Positions 1 to 5,376 of a stretch of 6,180 nt of DNA are shown one piece after another (the first letter of the stretch is position 1; every line of letters starts with the position of its first letter). This DNA comes from Clostridia bacterium (GTDB taxonomy: Bacteria > Bacillota > Clostridia > Oscillospirales > CAG-272). The stretch lies in the NCBI GenBank assembly GCA_017612495.1, contig JAGAFQ010000075.1, positions 1-6,180 of the forward strand, read 5' to 3'. Below the pieces are notes generated by a model, which was not told the DNA's origin, did no database searches, and worked only from the letters and a program-made list of their open reading frames with translations. A program made the position numbers and the translations under genes.

Positions 1-7
1 AAAGCCG

Positions 8-1255
8 TCAGATATTCTGATATTTTTTGATCACGTCATCGCCGTAGCCGTAATGATCGACAACGTATTCAAGATCCTTATCGCCTCTGCCCGAGAGGTT
101 TACAAGAACAGAGAGCGGCTCGCCCTCTTTTGCAACGCGGATAGCGTATGCAAGCGCGTGGGAGCTTTCGATGGCGGGAATGATGCCCTCATAGCGTGAA
201 AGCAAGAACAGCGCCTCAATCGCCTCGTCGTCGCCGACGGTCTCATAGTGTACTCTGCCCATATCGTGCAGCATTGCGTGTTCGGGGCCGACTGCGGGAT
301 AGTCAAGTCCGCTCGCGTTTGAATATACGGGCGCGGGCTCTCCGTTTTCATCGGCAAGCATTATGCTGTTGAAGCCGTGCATGATGCCCTCTTTGCCGTA
401 TGTGACAGATGCGGCGTTGTCGCCCGTTTTGGGACCTCTGCCCAGAGGCTCTATGCCGTAAAGCTCAACGGGGTCAGCCAAGAACGGCACGAACATTCCG
501 ATAGAGTTAGAGCCTCCGCCGACGCAGGCGACCACTCTGTCGGGCAAATGTCCCGTCATCTCTTTGAACTGTGCGCGCGCCTCGTCGCCGACGACCTGCT
601 GAAAGTCTCTTACCATAAGCGGAAACGGATGCGGTCCTGCGGCGGTGCCGATGCAATATACCGCCGTCTTGTATTCATTTGCATAAGCCTCAAAAGCGGC
701 ATCCACCGCTTCTTTAAGTGTGCGAAGTCCTCTCGAAACGGGAACGACCCTTGCGCCGAGCATCTTCATTCTCGTGACGTTGGGCGCCTGCTTTTCAATA
801 TCCACCTCGCCCATATAGATATCACATTCAAGTCCGAAATAAGCGGCGGCGGTGGCAAGCGCTACGCCGTGCTGACCTGCGCCCGTTTCGGCGATGAGCT
901 TCTTTTTGCCCATATACTTTGCCAAAAGTCCCTCGCCCATGCAGTGGTTGAGCTTGTGCGCGCCGGTGTGGTTGAGGTCTTCTCTTTTAAGATAGATCTG
1001 CGTTCTGCCGAGAAGATTTGAAAGTCTTTGGCAGTGATATACCGGCGTCGGACGTCCCTGAAAATCTTTTCTTATTCTGCGAAGCTCCGAGATGAACTGC
1101 GCTGATTTTGCGATGGTGTTATATGCTTCGGCATATTCAAAAAACGCTTTTACAAGCTCGGGATTGTCAAGATAGTTTCCGCCGTATTTGCCGAAATATC
1201 CGTTTTCGGACGGATATTCTTTAAGATAGTTGTCAAAATCGCGATAGTGGTTCAT
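8..1255 (-). CDS. trpB: Tryptophan synthase beta chain (PLP enzyme)
   Basis: This 415-residue protein is a PLP-dependent tryptophan synthase beta chain, which condenses indole with L-serine to give L-tryptophan in the cytoplasm, normally as an alpha2-beta2 complex with TrpA. The family landmarks are all visible. The PLP lysine is K101 in GAHKLN, and the catalytic glutamate is E123 in AETGAGQHGVA. The phosphate-binding loop GGGSN is at 246-250, and the C-terminal cofactor-contact motif LSGRGDKD is at 387-394. The chain is slightly longer than the usual ~397 residues, mainly through a C-terminal tail after GRGDKD. The start is supported by GAAAGG 9 nt upstream (1265-1270). No trpA or other trp gene is in view; the gene ends 7 bases from the window edge, so a downstream partner cannot be excluded. 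Its leader is a Trp T-box, so expression should rise when tRNA-Trp is uncharged. If the gene stands alone, indole salvage is a plausible role, but that is inference. Confidence 0.97.
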   Translation of the reverse strand: MNHYRDFDNYLKEYPSENGYFGKYGGNYLDNPELVKAFFEYAEAYNTIAKSAQFISELRRIRKDFQGRPTPVYHCQRLSNLLGRTQIYLKREDLNHTGAHKLNHCMGEGLLAKYMGKKKLIAETGAGQHGVALATAAAYFGLECDIYMGEVDIEKQAPNVTRMKMLGARVVPVSRGLRTLKEAVDAAFEAYANEYKTAVYCIGTAAGPHPFPLMVRDFQQVVGDEARAQFKEMTGHLPDRVVACVGGGSNSIGMFVPFLADPVELYGIEPLGRGPKTGDNAASVTYGKEGIMHGFNSIMLADENGEPAPVYSNASGLDYPAVGPEHAMLHDMGRVHYETVGDDEAIEALFLLSRYEGIIPAIESSHALAYAIRVAKEGEPLSVLVNLSGRGDKDLEYVVDHYGYGDDVIKKYQNI

Positions 1256-1291
1256 ATTCTTTTTCCTTTCAAAATCAAAAGTTACAGCCGT

Positions 1292-1351
1292 TTAATCTTT
1301 TTCAGAAATTTTCTCACACCATCGGGAGAAATAATAAAAATAACCTTCCAT
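1292..1351 (-). CDS. Possible 19-residue leader peptide upstream of trpB
   Basis: This short ORF encodes MEGYFYYFSRWCEKISEKD and ends 36 nt before the trpB start. It has a good Shine-Dalgarno sequence, GAGGTG (1356-1361), with a 4-nt gap to its ATG. That site lies just past the U-tract of the T-box terminator, so the ORF is transcribed only when the terminator is bypassed. It is rich in aromatic residues (three Tyr, three Phe, one Trp). It matches no family I recognise. It could be a translated leader that tunes trpB translation, or a chance ORF. The ribosome binding site is the main argument for translation; the single Trp codon is too few for a classical trp attenuator. Confidence 0.4.
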   Translation of the reverse strand: MEGYFYYFSRWCEKISEKD

Positions 1352-1361
1352 TTTGCACCTC

Positions 1362-1398
1362 AAAAAAACAAAAACCCGTCCCGTTTATTCGGGACAGG
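1362..1398 (-). terminator. Intrinsic terminator of the Trp T-box
   Basis: On the minus strand CCTGTCCCG (1398-1390) pairs with CGGGACGGG (1383-1375) over 9 bp with one G-U pair and a 6-nt loop. A U-rich tract follows at 1374-1362. The 5' arm is also the 3' arm of the antiterminator (GCAGG with CCUGU, and GGG with CCC), so the two folds exclude each other, as expected for a T-box switch. Confidence 0.92.
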
Positions 1399-1604
1399 TA
1401 AATCCTGCAAGCCACCCCAATAGGGAAAAATCGCACTCACAATGCGACCGGTATGATAACGGCACCGCGTCCGTCGGCTTCGATATGCTCTTCGCCGCCC
1501 TCAAAAGTCCATTCCCAAAGAATTTTTGCCGCCGCCCTTTCACCCTCGGCGGCTCGCTTTTTGCAAAAAAATCAAGGTACTATTCTTTATCACAGGTTTT
1601 CTAT
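1362..1604 (-). promoter_or_regulatory. T-box riboswitch, Trp specifier (UGG), controlling trpB
   Basis: The leader folds like a T-box, an RNA that binds uncharged tRNA and prevents termination. Read on the minus strand, the AGUA element of the specifier loop is at 1581-1578. The opposite strand reads GAA-UGG-A, placing the UGG Trp specifier at 1511-1509. The distal part of Stem I has an AG bulge (AGCGAG, 1558-1553), a GCCGCC/GGCGGC stem (1553-1548 with 1536-1531) and a GGGUGAAAG loop (1545-1537). A Stem IIA/B-like unit ACGG...CCGU lies at 1474-1459 and is followed by UUAUC. Stem III is at 1447-1431. The antiterminator (1418-1391) carries UGGC at 1414-1411, which can pair with a GCCA tRNA end; this suits tRNA-Trp, whose discriminator base is G in bacteria. 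The bulge continues as UU rather than the usual ACC. The 5' end is estimated from the promoter. Confidence 0.9.
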
Positions 1605-1610
1605 GCAACG

Positions 1611-1641
1611 ATTATAGCACCCCCCAAAAGCGCTTTGTCAA
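1611..1641 (-). promoter_or_regulatory. Sigma-A-type promoter of the trpB leader
   Basis: On the minus strand there is a perfect TTGACA -35 (1641-1636) and a perfect TATAAT -10 (1616-1611) with the extended TGC element before it. The spacer is 19 bp, longer than the ideal 17, and contains a run of six G. The extended -10 could compensate. Transcription would start near 1604, just upstream of T-box Stem I. Confidence 0.82.
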
Positions 1642-1652
1642 GAGTTTTTTGT

Positions 1653-1681
1653 TTGACAAAAACGCGGCGGTATGATAAAAT
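1653..1681 (+). promoter_or_regulatory. Sigma-A-type promoter of the HAD phosphatase gene
   Basis: TTGACA (1653-1658) and TAAAAT (1676-1681) are separated by 17 bp, and TG at 1673-1674 makes an extended -10. Transcription would start near 1688 and leave a leader of about 22 nt. The promoter is back to back with the trpB leader promoter; the two -35 boxes are 11 bp apart. Confidence 0.75.
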
Positions 1682-1709
1682 TTTTCATCATATACAAAGG
1701 ATCATAACT

Positions 1710-2360
1710 ATGAAAAACTTTCTCTTTGACCTTGACGGTACCCTTACCGATCCCAAAGAGGGCATCACCCGTTCGGTCGAATATGCGCTTTTGAAATTCG
1801 GCATAGAAACCGAAGACAGAAACTCCCTTTGCCCGTTTATAGGTCCGCCTCTTGTCGATTCCTTTTCCCGCTTTTACGGCTTTGACGAACAAAAGTCGGT
1901 TTTGGCGGTAAAATATTACCGCGAATATTTTTCAGAACGCGGCATCTTTGAAAACGAGGTCTATTCGGGTATTCCCCCGCTTTTGTCCTCATTGAAAGAA
2001 AAGGGCGCAAAGATCTATCTTGCGACCTCAAAGCCCGAAGAATATGCCGTGCGCATTTTGGAACATTTTGATTTATATCAATATTTTGACGGCGTTTGCG
2101 GCAGCACCTTTGACGGCTCGCGCGTCAAAAAGGGCGACGTCATCGCCGAGGTGAAAAAAAGATATTCTCTTTGCGCCGCCGACTGCGTTATGGTCGGCGA
2201 CAGAATGCACGATATCATCGGCGCAAAAGAAAACGGTATTATCTCCGTTGGCGCCGAGTACGGCTACGGCGGACACAAAGAGCTTTGCGAAAACGGTGCC
2301 GAATATACCGCAAAAACGGTAAAAGAGCTTGAAAAACTCCTGCTTTCGCTACTTTATTGA
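1710..2360 (+). CDS. HAD-superfamily hydrolase (Gph/5'-nucleotidase-like phosphatase)
   Basis: This 216-residue protein is a haloacid-dehalogenase-fold phosphatase, a cytoplasmic Mg-dependent enzyme that forms an aspartyl-phosphate. All four motifs are present: motif I DLDGT, with nucleophile D7 and acid/base D9; motif II TSK at 106-108; motif III lysine at K140 or K141; and motif IV GDRMHD, with metal-binding D164 and D168. A helical cap domain occupies roughly residues 16-90 (C1 type). The GDRxHDIIGAK pattern and the FIGPPL segment (43-48) are typical of HAD proteins annotated as phosphoglycolate phosphatase or 5'-nucleotidase-like; the substrate cannot be read from sequence. I chose the ATG at 1710 because AAAGGA lies 8 nt upstream (1696-1701), the promoter is just before it, and the protein begins directly with motif I. 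The same frame stays open upstream to 1353, but that part runs through the trpB leader antisense and is not protein-like. No clear terminator follows; the stop codon overlaps a TTGACA. Confidence 0.92.
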   Translation: MKNFLFDLDGTLTDPKEGITRSVEYALLKFGIETEDRNSLCPFIGPPLVDSFSRFYGFDEQKSVLAVKYYREYFSERGIFENEVYSGIPPLLSSLKEKGAKIYLATSKPEEYAVRILEHFDLYQYFDGVCGSTFDGSRVKKGDVIAEVKKRYSLCAADCVMVGDRMHDIIGAKENGIISVGAEYGYGGHKELCENGAEYTAKTVKELEKLLLSLLY

Positions 2361-2369
2361 CAAAAACTC

Positions 2370-2397
2370 TTGAAAAAATATTTTTTTGTAATATAAT
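2370..2397 (+). promoter_or_regulatory. Promoter of the serS leader
   Basis: TTGAAA (2370-2375) and a perfect TATAAT (2392-2397) are 16 bp apart in a very A/T-rich segment. The predicted start near 2404 falls just before T-box Stem I. A second TTGACA at 2357-2362 overlaps the preceding stop codon but is too far (29 bp) from this -10 to pair with it. Confidence 0.75.
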
Positions 2398-2403
2398 ATT
2401 ATT

Positions 2404-2619
2404 GTAAACGATGATAAGGCAGAGTTTTCACTCTTTGTCAAGAGAGCCGACGGGCGGTGTGAGTCGGTCAAAGAAAAAAACGCATCCGGCCTTTGAGTTT
2501 TTGCAGAGATGCAACGGGTTCGCCCGATAGCGCGTTTTGAGTGGCCGCTTTTGCGGCAATTTGGGTGGCAACACGGAGTTCTTTCGTCCCGAAACGAAGG
2601 AACTCCTATTTTTATTTTT
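2404..2619 (+). promoter_or_regulatory. T-box riboswitch, probable Ser specifier (UCC), controlling serS
   Basis: This is a T-box leader directly before a seryl-tRNA synthetase gene. The antiterminator has the recognisable core GGGTGGCAACACGG (2563-2576) with CGTCCC (2585-2590) closing it. UGGC at 2566-2569 can pair with a GCCA end, which suits tRNA-Ser with discriminator G. Stem I has a base helix AAGGC/GCCTT (2416-2420 with 2489-2493), a helix CTTTG/CAAAG (2433-2437 with 2469-2473), an AG bulge AGAGAG (2441-2446), and a CCGAC/GTCGG distal stem with loop GGGCGGTGTGA (2447-2467). In the specifier loop UCC (2485-2487) is the likely Ser codon. Further hairpins lie at 2501-2514, 2515-2526 and 2544-2557. 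The 5' strand of the specifier loop lacks a clear AGUA, so the specifier assignment rests on position and on the downstream gene. Confidence 0.9.
2575..2619 (+). terminator. Intrinsic terminator of the Ser T-box
   Basis: A 13-bp stem (2575-2587 with 2594-2606, one G-U pair) has a 6-nt loop CCCGAA and is followed by TATTTTTATTTTT. Its 5' arm contains CGT (2585-2587), which, together with the following CCC in the loop, is needed by the antiterminator, so the folds compete. The serS ribosome binding site begins right after the U-tract. Confidence 0.94.
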
Positions 2620-2629
2620 GGAGGCAGCT

Positions 2630-3943
2630 ATGCTCGACATCAAATTTTTAAGAGAAAACCCCGATATCGTAAAACAGAATATCAAAAACAAATTCCAGGA
2701 TTTCAAGCTTCCCCTCGTTGACGAGGTGATAGAGCTTGACGAAAAGAACCGCGCGGCAAAGATCGAAGCGGATAATCTGCGCGCAAGCCGCAATTCTCTT
2801 TCAAAGCAGATAGGTATGCTTATGGGACAAGCCAAAAAAGATCCCGAAAAGGCAAAGGAAGCGGAAGCGGTAAAGGCGCAGGTAACTGCGAATTCAAATC
2901 GCCTTGCGGAGCTTGAAAAGTGCGAAGAAGAATATAACGAAAAGATACGCCGCATCATGCTTCAGATACCGAACATCATCGACAAGAGCGTGCCGATAGG
3001 CAAAGACGACAGCGCAAACGTCGAAGTCGAGCGCTTCGGCGAGCCGAAGGTGCCCGATTTTGAGATACCCTATCACACCGAGATCATGGAAAGTCTTTCG
3101 GGCGTCGATATGGATTCGGCGGGCCGTGTTTCGGGCAACGGATTTTATTATCTCATGGGCGATATCGCCCGTTTGCATTCGGCAGTTTTGGCGTATGCAC
3201 GCGACTTTATGATAAATAAGGGCTTTATTTACTGCATCCCGCCCTTTATGATCCACGGCAACGTCGTCGAAGGCGTTATGAGCCAGACCGATATGGAGGC
3301 AATGATGTATAAGATCGAGGGCGAAGACCTCTATCTTATCGGCACGAGCGAACACTCCATGATAGGCAAATTCATCGATCAGATAATCCCCGAAGAAAGC
3401 CTGCCGCAGACGCTCACGAGTTATTCGTCCTGTTTCAGAAAAGAAAAGGGCGCTCACGGCATCGAAGAGCGCGGCGTTTATCGCATACATCAGTTCGAGA
3501 AGCAGGAAATGATCGTCGTCTGCCGTCCCGAAGACTCAATGGATTGGTATGAAAAAATGTGGAGATATTCCGTCGAGCTCTTCCGCTCGATGGAAATTCC
3601 CGTACGTCAGCTCGAATGCTGCTCGGGAGATTTGGCAGATCTCAAAGTCAAGAGCTGCGATATCGAGGCATGGTCGCCCCGTCAGCAAAAGTATTTTGAG
3701 GTATGCTCCTGCTCCAACCTCGGCGATGCGCAGGCAAGAAGACTGAAAATGCGCGTTCGCGGCAAAGACGGCAAAATGTATTTGCCCCATACGCTCAACA
3801 ACACCGTCGTCGCTCCCCCCAGAATGCTTATCGCTTTCCTTGAAAACCATTTGCAAAAGGACGGCTCCGTGACCATTCCCGAAGTGCTCCGTCCCTATAT
3901 GGGCGGCAAGAGCGTGCTCACTCCTTCCGAAAAAAAGGCGTAA
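2630..3943 (+). CDS. serS: Seryl-tRNA synthetase (class II)
   Basis: This 437-residue protein charges tRNA-Ser with serine in the cytoplasm. The N-terminal part (about 30-115) is charged and helical, matching the antiparallel coiled-coil arm that grips the long variable arm of tRNA-Ser. The class II core follows: a motif 1 region near 167-193, a serine-pocket TSE at 239-241, motif 2 starting at FRKE (269-272) and running to RIHQFEKQE (285-293), a second pocket segment SGDLADLK with DIEAW (332-348), CSCSN and QARR (359-371), and motif 3 around HTLNN to LEN with R398. The sequence TSEHSM, instead of the common TAEVP-like form, and APPRML in motif 3 recall archaeal-like or second-copy SerRS types. 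I chose the ATG at 2630 because GGAGG (2620-2624) lies 5 nt upstream and MLDIKFLRENP is the normal SerRS beginning. The frame is open to 2537, but that part lies inside the T-box. Confidence 0.97.
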   Translation: MLDIKFLRENPDIVKQNIKNKFQDFKLPLVDEVIELDEKNRAAKIEADNLRASRNSLSKQIGMLMGQAKKDPEKAKEAEAVKAQVTANSNRLAELEKCEEEYNEKIRRIMLQIPNIIDKSVPIGKDDSANVEVERFGEPKVPDFEIPYHTEIMESLSGVDMDSAGRVSGNGFYYLMGDIARLHSAVLAYARDFMINKGFIYCIPPFMIHGNVVEGVMSQTDMEAMMYKIEGEDLYLIGTSEHSMIGKFIDQIIPEESLPQTLTSYSSCFRKEKGAHGIEERGVYRIHQFEKQEMIVVCRPEDSMDWYEKMWRYSVELFRSMEIPVRQLECCSGDLADLKVKSCDIEAWSPRQQKYFEVCSCSNLGDAQARRLKMRVRGKDGKMYLPHTLNNTVVAPPRMLIAFLENHLQKDGSVTIPEVLRPYMGGKSVLTPSEKKA

Positions 3944-3948
3944 ATATT

Positions 3949-4158
3949 ATGGAACAGACAAAGCTTGACCGCATAAACTTTTTGGCAAACAAGTCAAAGA
4001 CCGAGCCGCTTTCGGAGGAGGAAAAACGCGAGCAAAAGAACCTCCGCGAAGAATACATCCTCGAGTTCCGCGCCTCTTTTACGGGTATCTTGGAAAATAC
4101 CTATATCAAATATTCGAACGGCGAAAAGGTAAAAGTCGAAAGAAAAGACAAAAAATAA
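3949..4158 (+). CDS. DUF896 / YnzC-family small protein
   Basis: This 69-residue, highly charged, mostly helical protein has the DUF896 (UPF0291, YnzC-like) pattern: an N-terminal RIN-LA-K helix (9-17), then LSEEEKREQKNLREEY (21-36) and EFRASF (39-44), with a lysine-rich tail. The family folds as a short helical hairpin and is usually cytoplasmic. Its biochemical function is unknown; the Bacillus subtilis member sits in the SOS-regulated yneA operon. Here the gene starts 5 nt after the serS stop codon, with AAAGG (3934-3938) inside the serS 3' end as a modest ribosome binding site, so it is almost certainly cotranscribed with serS and under the same T-box. No LexA-type operator is apparent before it. 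Length is normal for the family. Confidence 0.88.
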   Translation: MEQTKLDRINFLANKSKTEPLSEEEKREQKNLREEYILEFRASFTGILENTYIKYSNGEKVKVERKDKK

Positions 4159-4169
4159 ACCTACACCCG

Positions 4170-4237
4170 CGAAGCGCAAATGCGCTTCGGCGCGTGCTGA
4201 TAAGGATGTTTTTTAGAAACATTGCCATCACGCGCCG
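4170..4237. repeat. Two overlapping inverted repeats after the DUF896 gene
   Basis: The first palindrome, CGAAGCGC (4170-4177) with GCGCTTCG (4182-4189), has a loop AAAT. The second pairs CGGCGCGTG (4188-4196) with CACGCGCCG (4229-4237) and encloses an inner stem ATGTTT/AAACAT (4206-4211 with 4217-4222). They share bases 4188-4189, so the full forms exclude each other. Neither is followed by a U-tract, so they are not standard terminators, though they may protect or end the serS transcript. The nested form resembles an intergenic palindromic repeat unit, but no second copy is in the window. Confidence 0.55.
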
Positions 4238-4239
4238 AA

Positions 4240-4315
4240 AATGAAGACGCCCTGACGGGCTAATGAAGGAATGAAGACGTTTCACTAATGAAGAAATGAA
4301 AATGGGAGAATGGAG
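4240..4315. repeat. Degenerate AATGAAG short repeats
   Basis: AATGAAG occurs exactly at 4240, 4262, 4270 and 4287, and degenerate forms begin at 4295, 4301 and 4309. The decamer AATGAAGACG occurs twice (4240 and 4270). A small hairpin GCCC/GGGC (4249-4260) separates the first two copies. No ORF of useful length uses these bases. The stretch runs up to the ribosome binding site of the acyltransferase gene, and no convincing promoter is visible in it. Confidence 0.5.
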
Positions 4316-4329
4316 AAACGGAGGCATGT

Positions 4330-5376
4330 ATGGCAGTTCTTATTTTTCTTTTGATATTGCTTTTCGGCTGCAAATTTTCAAAGCGCGGCGAGTGCTTTGA
4401 AAGCTCTTTTTCAAAAGACGATACCGCAATGCTCAAAGGCGCTTTTGCGTTTTTGGTCATTCTGCATCATCTTTCGTCTTACGTCGCCCTGCCCTCATTT
4501 GCAATTTTCAAATACGTCGGTCCCATCGCCGTGGGCGGATTTTTTCTCATTTCCGGCTACGGTCTTTGCGCCTCCGCAAAAAAGGGAGAGAGCTTCAAAA
4601 AAGGCTATTTTTCACGCCGACTGCTCCCCATTCTTTTTTCGGTGTGGATCTTTGATATTGCCTATTTTATCCTTTGGCAAAAAAGCGGCGTGCTTTCTGC
4701 CGAAAGGATCATCCGTGCCCTTTTCGGTTGGCATTTGTGGTATGTGCCCGTCATTTTGATCTTTTATATCGTATTCTATTTTGCCTTTTTTGGGGCAAAT
4801 CTGCCGCTCGGCGCGACCGTAATGACCGCTTTTTCATTCCTCTATATCGCGCTCATTCTTCTTCTTTCAAAAAAACTGCCCGGCGTTTACGGCTATTGGT
4901 GGGCAAACTCGATATTGTGCTTTCCCCTCGGCATCTTTTATGCCGTATATAAAGAAAAGCTCGACGGCTTTTTCAAAAAATTCTGGTGGCCGTCTCTTTT
5001 GGCTTTCGGAGCCTTATTTTGCGCGTCGTTTATCTATATAAACTTACAAAACGGCGCGAACACTCCGTCGGGATTTGTCGTTCAGAGCGCAAATGCGCTG
5101 CTCTTTTGCATCACTCTTCTCATTTTGCAAATTAAAGTGAAATTTTCAAATCCCCTTTTATCCCTTTTCGGCGGCATTTCGCTTGAAATGTATCTTTCGC
5201 ACGCCATCTTCATCACTCTTTTGCGCACGCCGATTGACATATTCGGCTATACCTTTATACTTTCAAGCGATGATCTCTTCGTTTGCGGTGTGATTATCTT
5301 TTCCGTTTTGTCGTCGCTCTTCGTTCGCCGTTTCGTCAAGTTTATAACAAAGGGGATAAGCAAATCATGGAAATAA
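4330..5376 (+). CDS. Acyltransferase-3 family membrane protein
   Basis: This 348-residue integral membrane protein has about ten hydrophobic segments and the acyltransferase-3 (OafA-like) pattern. These enzymes move acyl groups, often acetyl, onto cell-surface sugars or lipids. Visible landmarks are a short N-terminal membrane segment (2-13), then LKG-AFAFLVILHH (35-47), where K36 and H47 are spaced like the RX10H catalytic motif of the family with Lys in place of Arg. GFFLISGYGL (70-79) corresponds to the usual FFxxSGF, and RRLLP (96-100) and HLWYVP (135-140) are also conserved positions. LEMYLSHAIF (285-294) matches the conserved C-terminal YLxH. The start has GGAGG (4320-4324) 5 nt upstream; another ATG at 4326 is out of frame. 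The acceptor is unknown and no glycan-synthesis genes are nearby. The gene overlaps trmO by 10 nt, so the two are cotranscribed. Confidence 0.85.
   Translation: MAVLIFLLILLFGCKFSKRGECFESSFSKDDTAMLKGAFAFLVILHHLSSYVALPSFAIFKYVGPIAVGGFFLISGYGLCASAKKGESFKKGYFSRRLLPILFSVWIFDIAYFILWQKSGVLSAERIIRALFGWHLWYVPVILIFYIVFYFAFFGANLPLGATVMTAFSFLYIALILLLSKKLPGVYGYWWANSILCFPLGIFYAVYKEKLDGFFKKFWWPSLLAFGALFCASFIYINLQNGANTPSGFVVQSANALLFCITLLILQIKVKFSNPLLSLFGGISLEMYLSHAIFITLLRTPIDIFGYTFILSSDDLFVCGVIIFSVLSSLFVRRFVKFITKGISKSWK

Noticed and set aside
377..1021. Long open frame opposite trpB
   Set aside because: It is entirely antisense to a clear trpB gene, has no recognisable domain, and reflects codon bias of the real gene.
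1459..1474. T-box-like string GGCACCGCG on the plus strand
   Set aside because: Read on the plus strand it resembles the T-box core, but there is no matching terminator in that direction. It is explained as Stem IIA/B of the minus-strand T-box.
1353..1709. Upstream extension of the HAD phosphatase reading frame
   Set aside because: It runs antisense through the trpB T-box and promoter. The protein-like part begins at the ATG at 1710, which has a ribosome binding site and a promoter just before it.
2361..2391. Possible terminator of the HAD gene (AAAAAATATTTTTTT)
   Set aside because: The A/T palindrome lacks a GC-rich stem and is better explained as part of the serS promoter spacer.
2537..2629. 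Upstream extension of the serS reading frame
   Set aside because: It lies inside the T-box antiterminator and terminator; the ATG at 2630 has GGAGG and the normal SerRS N-terminus.
2894..3490. Long open frame antisense to serS
   Set aside because: It overlaps conserved SerRS coding sequence throughout and shows no family resemblance or ribosome binding site of note.
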